The notes beneath the pieces are model-generated. The model was not told where the DNA came from and did not search any database. It was given only the letters and a program-made list of their open reading frames with translations. Below are positions 1 to 9,200 of a stretch of 64,000 bases of DNA, piece after piece (position 1 is the stretch's first letter; every line of letters begins with the position of its first letter). Source of the stretch: Polyangiaceae bacterium (GTDB lineage: Bacteria > Myxococcota_A > Polyangia > Polyangiales > Polyangiaceae). A program made the translations under genes and the position numbers. Location: the NCBI GenBank assembly GCA_015075635.1, contig JABTUA010000003.1, positions 930,001 through 994,000 of the forward strand, written 5' to 3'.

Positions 1-1
1 C

Positions 2-187
2 GCCGACGGCTTCTACGACGGGCTCCTCGCCTTCCTCGACAGCGCCTGCGAGCTCGGCTTCATCCGCCCCCAACACCGGCCGATCCTGCAAGCTGCTCTG
101 GACCCGGACGCGCTCCTCGAGCGGCTGGCGAAGGCCCCGCTGCCCCATCTCGATGGCGCTGTGCTGCGCGGTCCCGCGGGTCCGTGA
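2..187 (+). CDS. LOG family protein (C-terminal fragment)
   Basis: This is the last 61 codons of a gene that begins before the window. The residues GFYDGLLAFLDSA, followed by GFIRPQHRPIL and a final Asp-Pro-(Asp)-Ala-Leu-Leu-Glu segment, match the C-terminal helix region of LOG proteins. These have a Rossmann-type fold and were often named 'lysine decarboxylase-like'; characterised members release cytokinin base from its riboside 5'-monophosphate. The catalytic PGGxGTxxE motif would lie upstream and cannot be seen. The next gene starts about 50 nt downstream on the same strand. Confidence 0.7.
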   Translation, partial: ADGFYDGLLAFLDSACELGFIRPQHRPILQAALDPDALLERLAKAPLPHLDGAVLRGPAGP

Positions 188-236
188 CTGTCGCACTAGC
201 ACCTGGCGACGCCGGCGTGCGAAGCTCCGTGCGGCC

Positions 237-839
237 ATGACCCGCCGCGGTGACCGAAGCACGCTCAAAGCCCGCGCCGCTCGAGCCGCGCTCAAAGCCC
301 TCGGTGGTTGGCGCTTCGTCGGAGAGATCCCCGAGCCGCGGCGCGCGGTGTGCCTGGCGGTGCCCCACACCGACAACATGGACGGCCTGTTGCTCGTGCT
401 CCTGGCGCAGTCGGCGGGGATGGCCATCTCGTGGATGGTCAAGGACGCCTGGGGAAAGCCGCCCGCGGGGTTGGTGGTCCGCGCCGTGGGTGGCGTACCG
501 ATCGACCGCTCCAAGGCCAACGGCATGGTGGGGCAGATGACCGAGGAGCTCGCGCGCCGGGAGGATTTCTACCTGGTCATTCCGCCGGAGGGCACGCGCA
601 GCCGCACCGAGTACTGGAAGTCCGGCTTCTACCGCATCGCCCTCGGCGCCAAGGTCCCGGTGGTGCCGGGGTTCCTCGACTACCGTCACAAGGAGGGCGG
701 CTTCGGTCCGCCCATCGAGTTGACGGGCGACGTGCGCGCCGACATGGACGTCATCCGCGCGTTCTACGAGAAGCAGCGCCCCGAGCCGCGGCACCCGGAG
801 AAATTCGGTCCCATTCGGCTGCGTGAAGAAGCCGAATAG
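237..839 (+). CDS. PlsC-like 1-acylglycerol-3-phosphate acyltransferase family protein
   Basis: The product is 200 residues. It has the two signature blocks of glycerolipid acyltransferases: an HX4D catalytic box at residues 44-49 (PHTDNMDG) and a PEGTRSR substrate-binding block near residue 117. The family moves an acyl chain from acyl-ACP or acyl-CoA to a lysolipid at the inner membrane. The protein is short and has no obvious long transmembrane segment, like the small soluble-looking members found in many bacteria. An in-frame ATG at 153 would add 28 Arg/Cys-rich residues and overlap the upstream gene, so the ATG at 237 is preferred. The substrate cannot be told from sequence. Confidence 0.8.
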   Translation: MTRRGDRSTLKARAARAALKALGGWRFVGEIPEPRRAVCLAVPHTDNMDGLLLVLLAQSAGMAISWMVKDAWGKPPAGLVVRAVGGVPIDRSKANGMVGQMTEELARREDFYLVIPPEGTRSRTEYWKSGFYRIALGAKVPVVPGFLDYRHKEGGFGPPIELTGDVRADMDVIRAFYEKQRPEPRHPEKFGPIRLREEAE

Positions 840-925
840 GGCGGCTCACTCTCCATCGCGGTGACGTCCACCACGTCGGCGTGGCCGCGGGTCTCGACCT
901 CGATCTTGCCGAGCAGGGTTGCCAC
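764..925 (-). pseudogene. Possible remnant of a YjbQ-like gene 5' end
   Basis: A minus-strand frame opened by GTG reads MATLLGKIEVETRGHADVVD and continues with VTAM. It resembles the N-terminus of the YjbQ family (UPF0047, secondary thiamine-phosphate synthase type), where a beta-strand with TRG precedes a D(I/V)T motif. After about 24 residues the frame runs antisense into the acyltransferase gene and stops, so any homologous body is missing. The match is short and made from memory; it could be chance. It occupies the 114-nt gap between two convergent genes. Confidence 0.2.
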
Positions 926-953
926 GGGGCCCGAGTCTACTTCCTCGCGGCGT

Positions 954-3005
954 TCACTCGCACGCCGCCAGCTCGCCCGCGGGCTTCGGGACTCGCGGCA
1001 GGCCAGCGGCGAGGCTCTCGAGAAAGCACTGGTATTGATGCTTCGGCGCCTCGGTCTGGAACACGACCTCGTGGCCGTCTTCGACTCCGTCCTCCGGGTG
1101 CTGCACGACGACCGCCGTGGCCTTGGGCTTGCCGCCGGCGCTCACGTTGCCGGCGGCCGGGAGCGCGATCTGAGCGCGACCGGAGAAGGCGATGACTTCC
1201 TCAAGGTGCGGCAGGTCGGCGAGCTCGGGCGTCGCGGCGTCGAGGGACTCGCCGGCGAGATCGAGCCCCAGCGAGAGGCTGGTCGCGTTGGCGATGCTCG
1301 GCATGATGTAGTGATCGACGATACCCTGGAGCAAGAGCACGTGTCGCGGCGCTCCCGCGGCGGGCTCGTGCACGACGGCCCGGCCGTACGCCGGCGGATC
1401 GGCGGGCTCGGCCGCCCATTGGAACAGCGAAAGCGCGGGGTCGCTCTCCGAGAGCGAGTGCTTACCGGCCACGCCCAGGAGCAGCTCGGCGAAGCCCTTC
1501 ACCGGCACCGGCTTCTGCTTGTAGAGCACGTTCTCGATCCAGCTTCCACCGGCACCGCTCAGGATCCCCGCGCGGAACATCGGCTCAATCGCGAGCACCA
1601 GCGGTGCGATGGTCGCGCCCATGGAGTGGCCCATGAGCGCGAGCGCGTTCGCGTCGAGCTTGGCCGGCCCGCCGCTCGTGACCAGGTCCGGGCAGCTCGC
1701 GGCGTCGATCGCGAGCTTCGCGAGCACGCGGGCCTGGAGCGCGATCTCGGCGGCCGACTGGCGCACGTTGTCGCGCAGCGCCGCGGGGTTGGTCACGTTG
1801 AACATCAGGAACTGCTCGTCGCCACCGGTCACGTTGCGCAGGCCGCCGTGGGGGCCGTCGACGCTGACTCCGGCCCAGCCGGCGCGAGCGAACTGCAAGG
1901 CCGGGCCCGTCCCGGGGGCGATGGCCGCGCCGCCGGGCGTGGCCCGCACGCCGCGATCGACCAGCGGGCGATCGCCGCCGCCACCGGTACGGCTCATGAT
2001 CACCACCGGGAAGCCCGCCGCCGGCATGGCCCGCCGGGGCAGCGTGACCACGATGCGAGCCGTCTCCTTTCCCTGCAAGAGCGGTGTCCCGTCCGGCGAG
2101 AGCTGCCACTCGCCGCCCTCCTCCTTGAAGGGCGGCGCGCCAGCCTGGAACACCGGCATCTCGAGCGTGCTCTCGAACACGCAGAAGTCCGGGAACACTT
2201 CCTTGGCCGCGAACGCCGCGACGCTCGGCGGCGGCGCCGCGAGCATCGCCTCTCGGACCGCGCCGAGGTCCCGCGTCGGGTCGTCGGTCGTGAACGCGGC
2301 GAGCCCGGCCAGCTCCGCCTTCGGGACGCCGAACGCGTCGAGCGCGCTGACCGCGGCCCGATGCTCGTCGAAGGCCGCCTCGCTCATGCCGTCCGGGAGC
2401 TCGTCGCGCAGGATGCGCTGGAGCGAAGTGGGCACGCCAAGCCGCGCGCCGCTCGTGTCTCGGACCTCCCGCGTGACGACGGCGGCGTAGCGCGTGTTGG
2501 CTCGGAGCGAGATGCCCTGGAGCGGCACGAGCGAGAGCAGGTTGGGAGCTGCGAAGGGTCCGGCGTCTTCCGCGAAGCGCACCCGGACCGGGAGCCGCCG
2601 CCCGCGGTCCGGGGAGGCGTCGTCGACGTCCATCAAGAAGACCCGAGCGTCGCCGGCGATGCTCTCCGCAAAGTCGCTCTCGACCTCGGGATCGAGCGCG
2701 CCGTCGAAGCTCAGGAAGATCCCGGCGGTGGTGCCGAAGCCGCGAGCGTCGCGCTCGAGGAGCGCGCGCAGCTTCTCCAGGAACACGGACGCCGTCGGGT
2801 TCGGGAACTCCGAAAGGAGCGGCCGCCCGTCGGGGCCCTGCCGGGTCGCGTCCGGGAACGGCGCCGAGAAGAATCCGCCGGCCAGCGTGTAGTCCGCGAG
2901 CACCCGCGTGCCGCCGCTGTCGCCGGGCTCGCGGTCGTCCGAGGGCGAGCACGCGCACGCGAGCGCTGCCACCAGCATGATCGAACCAGCCGTCGCCCCG
3001 CGCAC
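954..3005 (-). CDS. Secreted lipoprotein esterase/lipase-like protein (alpha/beta hydrolase)
   Basis: The product is 683 residues and starts at a GTG. The N-terminus is a hydrophobic stretch ending in a lipobox-like ALACAC at residues 14-19, followed by an Asp/Gly-rich tether, so it is probably a lipoprotein. A nucleophile elbow GHSMG lies near residue 459 (LALMGHSMGATI), giving Ser as the likely nucleophile. Asp in QGIVDHY and His in the C-terminal APKHQYQ segment are candidates for the rest of the triad. The architecture resembles large bacterial 'virulence factor lipase'-type proteins. An internal ATG nine codons in, just before the hydrophobic core, is an alternative start. The gene is divergent from the PLP enzyme gene, with at most about 35 nt between starts. 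Confidence 0.75.
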   Translation of the reverse strand: MRGATAGSIMLVAALACACSPSDDREPGDSGGTRVLADYTLAGGFFSAPFPDATRQGPDGRPLLSEFPNPTASVFLEKLRALLERDARGFGTTAGIFLSFDGALDPEVESDFAESIAGDARVFLMDVDDASPDRGRRLPVRVRFAEDAGPFAAPNLLSLVPLQGISLRANTRYAAVVTREVRDTSGARLGVPTSLQRILRDELPDGMSEAAFDEHRAAVSALDAFGVPKAELAGLAAFTTDDPTRDLGAVREAMLAAPPPSVAAFAAKEVFPDFCVFESTLEMPVFQAGAPPFKEEGGEWQLSPDGTPLLQGKETARIVVTLPRRAMPAAGFPVVIMSRTGGGGDRPLVDRGVRATPGGAAIAPGTGPALQFARAGWAGVSVDGPHGGLRNVTGGDEQFLMFNVTNPAALRDNVRQSAAEIALQARVLAKLAIDAASCPDLVTSGGPAKLDANALALMGHSMGATIAPLVLAIEPMFRAGILSGAGGSWIENVLYKQKPVPVKGFAELLLGVAGKHSLSESDPALSLFQWAAEPADPPAYGRAVVHEPAAGAPRHVLLLQGIVDHYIMPSIANATSLSLGLDLAGESLDAATPELADLPHLEEVIAFSGRAQIALPAAGNVSAGGKPKATAVVVQHPEDGVEDGHEVVFQTEAPKHQYQCFLESLAAGLPRVPKPAGELAACE

Positions 3006-3039
3006 GCTCCGAGCCTACCACGTGATAGGTTCGGTGCCC

Positions 3040-4260
3040 GTGGCGGAGTCCGAGAGCTACGCGCGGCTTCGAAGGGCGCTCGCCGGCGAGAGACTGCCGG
3101 CGGCGTTCGTGGACCTGGACGCGCTCGATCGCAATCTCGAGCGACACATGGCGCGCGTCGGCGCCCGACACAAGACCCTGCGCGTCGCCAGCAAGTCGGT
3201 GCGCGTCGTCGCCGTGTTGCGCCGCCTGCTCGGGCGAGGAAGCCCCACGCTCCGCGGGCTGATGTGCTTCGCCGCGCGCGAGGCCGAGTTCCTCGCCAAG
3301 GCGGGCTTCGACGACCTGCTCGTCGCTTACCCGGTCTGGCAAGAGAGCGATCTCGACGCGGCGGCTCGCCTGGCTCGGGAGGGGAAGATCATCCGCCTGG
3401 CGGCCGATTGTCGCGAGGGCGTCGAACGCGTGGCGCGCCGCGCGAACGAGCACGGCGTGACGCTGGGGGTAGTGCTGTGTGTGGACATGAGCCTGCGCGG
3501 GCTCGGCGGTCGCGTACACCTGGGCGTGCGCCGCTCACCGCTCCACAGCCCGGACCAGGTGCTCGCGCTGGCGAGGTACGTCCGCGACAGTCGGGGCGTT
3601 CGCCTCGACGGCCTGCTCGCCTACGAGGCGCAGATCGCCGGCCTCGGCGACGACAGCCCGTTCGAGCCGTGGCAGAACCCGCTGAAGGGCGCCATCCGTC
3701 GCGTCTCCGCGCGCGAGATCGCGGGGCGGCGCCGCGCCATGGTCGAAGCGCTGGAACGGGACGGGTTCAGCCTGCCGCTCGTGAACGGCGGCGGCACCGG
3801 CTCCCTCGACACCACCCTGGAGGAGAGCAGCGTGACCGAGGTCACCGCTGGCTCCGGCTTCTTCAAGCCGCACCTGTTCGACTACTACAAGAGCCGACAC
3901 GTGCGCTCCCTCGAACCGGCGAGCTTCTTCGCGCTCGAGGTCACGCGCAGGCCCGCGCCGGACATGGTGACCTGTCTCGGCGGCGGCTACGTCGCGTCGG
4001 GCGCTCCCGGACCCGACAAGGTGCCGCTCCCGTGGCTGCCGCGCGGCCTCGCGCTCTTGCCCCACGAGATGTGCGGCGAGGTGCAGACGCCGCTCGCGCT
4101 CGGGCCCGGAGTCCAGGTCGCTCTCGGCGACCCCATCGTATTTCGTCCCGCCAAGGCCGGCGAGCCGTTCGAGCGCTTCACGGAAGTGCTGCTGCTCTCC
4201 GGCGACCGAGTCGTGGATCGCGTGCCGACCTACCGCGGCGAAGGTTTGTGCTTCTTCTGA
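3040..4260 (+). CDS. Alanine racemase / D-threonine aldolase-like PLP enzyme
   Basis: The protein is about 406 residues with a fold-type III PLP barrel. The N-terminus AAFVDLDALDRNLE is followed by the PLP-lysine segment RVASKSVR (Lys52). A Gly-rich phosphate-binding region NGGGTGS and a C-terminal beta domain (HEMCGEVQTPLAL, then GDPIVFRPAKAGE) complete it. In true D-threonine aldolases a His-x-Asp/Cys metal pair sits near the C-terminus; here the place reads RPAKAGE, as in the 'amino acid deaminase/aldolase' relatives, so the reaction is uncertain. GTG at 3040 gives MAESESYARL and avoids overlap with the divergent gene; GTG at 3022 or 3034 is also possible. Confidence 0.75.
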   Translation: MAESESYARLRRALAGERLPAAFVDLDALDRNLERHMARVGARHKTLRVASKSVRVVAVLRRLLGRGSPTLRGLMCFAAREAEFLAKAGFDDLLVAYPVWQESDLDAAARLAREGKIIRLAADCREGVERVARRANEHGVTLGVVLCVDMSLRGLGGRVHLGVRRSPLHSPDQVLALARYVRDSRGVRLDGLLAYEAQIAGLGDDSPFEPWQNPLKGAIRRVSAREIAGRRRAMVEALERDGFSLPLVNGGGTGSLDTTLEESSVTEVTAGSGFFKPHLFDYYKSRHVRSLEPASFFALEVTRRPAPDMVTCLGGGYVASGAPGPDKVPLPWLPRGLALLPHEMCGEVQTPLALGPGVQVALGDPIVFRPAKAGEPFERFTEVLLLSGDRVVDRVPTYRGEGLCFF

Positions 4261-4265
4261 CGGCG

Positions 4266-5321
4266 CTACTGCGCGCAGCAGGCGGGAACGTAGTTGCCCA
4301 CGCCGTAGCCGGGCAGCTGCTTGCATCCGCCGGGCATGGTGCTGCCGAGGGTGCACGCGCGACCGACCGCGCCCAAGCCCTTCTGCGTACACAGCGCATC
4401 GAACCCCGAGTAGCGCGTGCAGCCCGCTGGGCAACAGAAGTTGTTCGTGTGCTTCCACAGGCAACCCGCGATGTCGGGACCCGGGTATTCGCTCCCGACC
4501 GGCGTCCCGCTGCAGGTGACGGAGAAGCGCGGACCTCCGCAGCTCGGCTTGCCACAGGTCGAGCAATCGCTCCCGTTCGGCGTGCAGCCCGCGCTCGGCG
4601 ACAGCGAGGGGCTCTTCAGCGTCGGACAGCTGGCCGTGCACGCCGCGCACGAGCCGCTCTGGCAGGTCGTGTCTCCCGTGCAAGTTCCGCAGAGGGCGCC
4701 GCAGCCATCGGAGCCGCAGCTCTTGCCCGTGCAGTTGGGTGTGCAGGCGGGGTAGCAGCCGGAGGTGTCGTGGAAGCAGCCGGCGCTGCACTTCAGCGTT
4801 CCCGCCTGGTTGTAGAGCGAGCAGGTCGCCCCGCCGAGATCGGCCCCGTCGCACTGCTCGAAGCCGTTCTTCTTGCCGTCCCCGCAGATGGCGCTCGCCC
4901 CGCCGGTCCCTCCGCTGCCGCCGAAGCCCCCGCTGCCGCCGGTTGCTCCGCTGCCACCAGTCGCTCCGCTGCCACCGGTCGCTCCGCTGCCACCGGTCGC
5001 TCCGCTGCCGCCGAAGCCCCCGCTGCCACCGGTTGCTCCGCTGCCAGCGGTTGCCCCGCTACCACCGGTTGCCCCGCTACCACCGGTTGCCCCGCTGCCG
5101 CTGGCGCCCCCGCTGCCGCTGGCGCCCCCGCTGCCGCTGGCGCCCCCGCTGCCGCTGGCGCCTCCGCCGCCGCTGGCGCCTCCGCCACCGCTGGCGCCGC
5201 TGGCGCCCCCGCTCGAGGCATCTGCCCCGGCGTCCGGGAGCGCACCACCGGAGCTGCCCGAGCCGCTACAGGCCAGAGCGGCCAGCACGGCGAGCCAGGC
5301 AAGGGGCTTTCGTAGATCCAT
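4266..5321 (-). CDS. Gly/Ser-repeat lipoprotein with Cys-rich domains
   Basis: The product is 351 residues. Its signal sequence ends in lipobox LAALAC (Cys18). Residues of about 35 to 140 form a low-complexity tether built from GGSGAT, GGSGGF and GGASGS units. A Cys-rich part follows, starting with CGDGKKNGFEQCDGADL, the Myxococcus cysteine-rich repeat type also present in the gene at 18805. Further CxxxC units and a C-terminal domain with about 15 Cys finish the protein. The stop lies 5 nt from that of the convergent PLP enzyme gene. The protein is probably surface exposed and disulfide bonded; no enzymatic motif is visible. Confidence 0.8.
   Translation of the reverse strand: MDLRKPLAWLAVLAALACSGSGSSGGALPDAGADASSGGASGASGGGGASGGGGASGSGGASGSGGASGSGGASGSGATGGSGATGGSGATAGSGATGGSGGFGGSGATGGSGATGGSGATGGSGATGGSGGFGGSGGTGGASAICGDGKKNGFEQCDGADLGGATCSLYNQAGTLKCSAGCFHDTSGCYPACTPNCTGKSCGSDGCGALCGTCTGDTTCQSGSCAACTASCPTLKSPSLSPSAGCTPNGSDCSTCGKPSCGGPRFSVTCSGTPVGSEYPGPDIAGCLWKHTNNFCCPAGCTRYSGFDALCTQKGLGAVGRACTLGSTMPGGCKQLPGYGVGNYVPACCAQ
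4900..5215. repeat. Short-period tandem repeat encoding the Gly/Ser/Ala/Thr tether
   Basis: The stretch consists of near-identical 9-18 nt units (variants of ccgctgccaccggtcgct) that encode GGSGAT/GGSGGF/GASGS on the minus strand. Repeat copies are nearly exact at the DNA level, so slippage or recombination could change tether length between strains without a frameshift, because the units are multiples of three. Confidence 0.85.
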
Positions 5322-5394
5322 GCCGCGACTCCTACGCTCGCCGAGGGCAAAAGTTCCCCGCTCACCTCCACACGAATCAGCTATTTTCCGGCGA

Positions 5395-5835
5395 ATGGTC
5401 GCTGAGCCCAAGCCCGAGTGGATCGAACGGATCGAGGCCGAGCACGCGCAGCTCAGGCAGCTCCTGGAGGCGCTCGAGGCGAAGCTCGGCGCCGACGAGT
5501 CGAGCCCCGTCGCCTGGGGCGCCAGCGTGTGTGAGACCCTCGATGCCATCATCCCGGTGCTCGAGCGGCACTTCGCGCGCGAGGAGGCGGCGATCGCTCC
5601 GGACGCCGCCGCCAGCGTCTTCCCCAAGCTCGCGAAGAACCTCGGGATCCTGAACCGGCACCACCCCCGCCTGCTGGCCGCCTTTCGTGACGCCGCCGGG
5701 CTGCTCGGAACGCCCGACCTCGACGCGGAGAAGGTGGAGGAGGTAACGCGGCGCGTTCGTGCCAGCATCGAGGCCATGCGCGACCACGAGCGGGCCGAGG
5801 CGGAGCTGTTCGATCTGGTCGAGCTCCCAGAGTGA
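5395..5835 (+). CDS. Hemerythrin HHE-domain protein
   Basis: The product is 146 residues, mostly helical. It carries spaced His/Glu ligands of a hemerythrin-like four-helix bundle: EAEHAQL (His17), VLERHFAREE, NRHHPRLL and MRDHERAEAELF. HHE proteins bind a di-iron centre and serve in oxygen, NO or redox sensing and in iron handling. It is cytoplasmic, with no signal sequence. ATG 5395 follows an AT-rich patch (agctattttccggcga) that could be promoter material. The DCC-family gene starts 22 nt downstream on the same strand, so the two are probably co-transcribed. Confidence 0.8.
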   Translation: MVAEPKPEWIERIEAEHAQLRQLLEALEAKLGADESSPVAWGASVCETLDAIIPVLERHFAREEAAIAPDAAASVFPKLAKNLGILNRHHPRLLAAFRDAAGLLGTPDLDAEKVEEVTRRVRASIEAMRDHERAEAELFDLVELPE

Positions 5836-5857
5836 GCAGCTGCGCGTGGGCTCGGAC

Positions 5858-6283
5858 ATGAGCCGCGATACCCCGCTCCCCGACCGGCTCGTGATCTTCG
5901 ACGGGGTCTGCGGGCTCTGCGATCGGACGGTTCAGTTCCTGCTCGACCACGACACCGACCGTTCGCTCTACTTCACCACGATGAAGGGCACGACGGCGGC
6001 CCGCGTGCGCGCGCGGCACCCCGAGCTCGAGGGCGTCGACAGCATCGCGTTCGTCGAGCGGAGCGGCGACTCGGAGAGAGTCTACCTGCGCTCCAGAGCG
6101 GTCTTCCGCATCGCGACCTACCTCGATCCCGGCGTCCGTTGGCTGCGAGTTTTCGGTGTCGTCCCCGAGCGCGTGGCGGATCTAGGCTACGACCTGGTCG
6201 CGTCGCTCCGTTATCGGCTCTTCGGCAAGCTCGAGGCCTGCCGCGTCCCGGACCCCTCGGTGCGCGAGCGCTTCCTCGGTTGA
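5858..6283 (+). CDS. DCC-family (DUF393) thiol-disulfide oxidoreductase-like protein
   Basis: The protein is 141 residues. It begins with the family signature VIFDGVCGLCDRTVQFLL, in which Asp15 and the Cys18/Cys21 pair (CGLC) give the DxxCxxC motif. A helix-strand core and the C-terminal RLFGKLEACRVPDP segment are typical. Family members are predicted thiol oxidoreductases; their physiological role is poorly known. A GTG 12 nt upstream is an alternative start. It sits behind the hemerythrin gene in a probable two-gene redox operon. Confidence 0.85.
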   Translation: MSRDTPLPDRLVIFDGVCGLCDRTVQFLLDHDTDRSLYFTTMKGTTAARVRARHPELEGVDSIAFVERSGDSERVYLRSRAVFRIATYLDPGVRWLRVFGVVPERVADLGYDLVASLRYRLFGKLEACRVPDPSVRERFLG

Positions 6284-6285
6284 CG

Positions 6286-9200
6286 TCAGCAGATGCTCGA
6301 AGAGCCCGTCGCCGCGGTGGCCACCGAGTCGGCCGAGCCGTATGCCTGTCCCAGCTGGCCGAGCATCGCGAGCCAGGCGTTGCCCGAGGCCGCCAAGGCT
6401 TCGAAGATGCCGCCTGCCGCTCCCGCAGCCGCGTTGCACGCGAAGTCGTTCCAGTTGGTCGGATCCGAGCTGGGAGTGCCGCCCGCGATCACCACGGTGG
6501 CGGCGATGAGCTTCTTGGCCTTGGTGAGCTCCAGCGAGAGCCAGGTCCCGCCCACCGTGCCGAGCGCGCCGCCGTAGCTGGCGATGGCGGCGAAGCGCTC
6601 GATGGCCTCGATGGCCAGGTTCGCCTCGGCCTCGTACTGCTGGATGTCGATGCCCTCGCCGCCGCCGTCCTCGAGCACGCCGAGCAGCGAGCCGGTCTTC
6701 GGCTCGACGTACCAGAACGCCACCGGCGTACCGGCGGCCGGCACGATGCGGTGAGCGTTGGTGTAGCCCGCCATCGCCACGCGCCAGCGCTCGTCGAGCG
6801 CCGGAGCGATGCCGGGCACGGCCGCCGAGATGTCCTGGAATGGCTCGAGCAGGGCCAGCGGCTTGCCGGCCAGCGCGCTCCTGGTGTTGGTCGGGAAGAG
6901 CTTCTCTTCGATCAGGGCGATGCGCGCGGTGGCCTCCAGACCTGCGACCAGCGCTTCGCGGCCTCCCGCGACCGCGGCACGGTGCGCGCCGAGCGGGATC
7001 ACGTCCACGCGCTTCTGCACGCGTTTCGCGTCGAGCGGTGCGAGGTTGAACAGCACCGCGCGCAGCCCGGTCGGGAACAGCAGGCCGCCCGCAGGATTCG
7101 ACAGCGGCGAGTGCAGCGCGAAGCACGCCGCCGCGTGGGAGGGCGGCGTCTTCAGCAAGGCCTCGTAGATCGCGGGTGTGTCGCCGGCCTTGGCGGCCTT
7201 CCACAGCGGCTCTAGGCCCAGCCGGGCCGTGATCAGGTCGTCCAGCACCACGGCCGCGGTCGGTGGCGCACCCTCGAAACGCACCTCGGTCACGCCGATG
7301 AGCGAGTGCTCGACCTGGTCGAAGAGGGACGCGGGGGTGCCCGGCAAGATCTCACGCACGCCGGAGACCACGCGCGTCACTTCGTCGTCACCGAGCTTCA
7401 GCGTGAGCAAGATGCCGCCGATCCGCACCGGGGGGACCAGCTCGGTGGCGGGCGGCACGTCGTAAGTCCCGCTGCCCGAGACGCTGCCCCCCGTCAGGCT
7501 CACCTTCACGTTGCGCTTGGCGGGACCCTGGGCCGGAGCGTCGTAGCGCAGGAGGTACGAGCTCTGCTGTCGCGCCTTCACGTACGCCAGCGTCTGCGTG
7601 CTGGCGGCGCTCTGGTCGGCCACCGAGAACACCGCACCGCCGGTGAGCTTGGCCATCTGGTCCAGCGTGGCCTGGGCAAAGCTGCCAACCTTCAAGAACA
7701 CCGCCGGCGGTGCCTCCCCCAGCGCCGCCAATAGCTCGTCGTCCGGCGTGTCGGTCGCGTCGCCGTCGGTGATGAAGACGATGACCGAGGAGCCCATGCC
7801 GGCGGCCTCCGAGAGCGCGAGCCACAGGTCGGAGCCGAGCCCAGACTGCGCCAGGGCCGCGTCGTACACGTCCTGGGCGCTGCCCGACCAGACGCCCGCA
7901 TTGGGGCTACCGCCGACGGTGTGGATGCGGAAGCTCGCTCCCGGCTCGCTGGCGAGCACGCTGGTCGCGATGTCCTTCAGCAGCGTGGCGGCTGGCACGC
8001 CCTGGAACTCCGCCGGCAGGCTCGTCGACTTGTCGAGCACGAACAGAACGCGGGGCGGCGGTGACTTGTTCTCGAGCAAGTTGAACGCCGGCGCAGCTCC
8101 TTCCTCTTCGAGCACGAAGGCGGAGGCGGGCAGGCCCTGCACGCTGGCGCCGCCCGCGTCCAAGGCCGAGACCCGGACCGACACCTGGGCGAAGCGCGTG
8201 GCGTTGGGCGCGGCCGTGATGCTCTTCACGCTCCCGAGCTTCTGCGCATCGGCGGGCGTGGTGTCGAGCTCGGTGCCGTTGAACGTGACCTTGCCCGCGT
8301 AGTCCACGACCAGCACGTCGCCCGAGCGGGTCAGCGCCGAGCCCGCATAGGTGTGCGCTTCGCGCTCGGCGTCGCTCATGTCGGGGCCGCGCAGCGCCAA
8401 GGTCGGGATGAAAGAGCGGAGGTTCTCCAGCTTCTCCGGCAGCACCTGAGAGATGTCCTCGGGCGGGACCATGAACACGTAGAGCGAGCGTCCGATCACG
8501 TCCTCGAAGGCGAGCTCGGCGCTCACCAGCGGCACGGGAGTCTTCGGGGCGGCCGTGGTCACGACCGAGAGCGTGGCGCTGAGCTTGGGCAGCGCCTTGG
8601 CCTCGGCGATGTTGCCGGGCTGGTTGGGCGTGCCGGAGTCACCGAAGGCGATCCCTGGCAGCACCACGTTACAGAGCTTGGTCTGCCCGGCGACCTCGAC
8701 GGCGACCACGGGCATGCCGAAGGGTTGATCGAAGGAGAAGGGCGCTACCGCCAGGGTCGCGGGCAGCTTCGCCAGGATCTCCGCTGCGAGCGCCTTGGCC
8801 TGTGCGCCGTCGGCGTCGAGCTGCACGACGGGTGCCGGTTTGGTCTGACCCAGGAGCTCGAGCCAGCGGGAGACCTCCGCGTCCGTGGCTGCGGGAGAGA
8901 ACGGGCGCTCGACGGTGCGCAGCAGCACCTTCTTCACCCAGTCGGGGTCGGCAGGCATGCTGGCGAGCCTCACCTGCGCGGGAAACCCGGCCTTGGTGAA
9001 CAGCTCTGCAAGCAGCTCCGCCTTGTCGCGCGCCGTGCCGGTGCCCGAGCGCAGCGTGCCGCGCGACCCCCAGGCGCGCTCCACGTAGCTGCCGAAGTCC
9101 TCGGGCTGCGACGGCAGCGTCGCGATGCGGTCCCGCACGAGCGCGAAGATTGCCTCAGCGTCCTTCCCTGCGACCAGACGCTCGGCCTCCGCGATCAGAT

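Noticed and set aside
4900..5215. Repeat array considered as CRISPR
   Set aside because: Units are short, contiguous, lack spacers and are in-frame coding repeats of a lipoprotein tether.
861..5315. Very long plus-strand open frame (over 1400 codons)
   Set aside because: It runs antisense to the esterase and across the PLP enzyme gene in another frame; its product is Arg/Ala-rich with no domain. It is an artefact of very high GC codon use.
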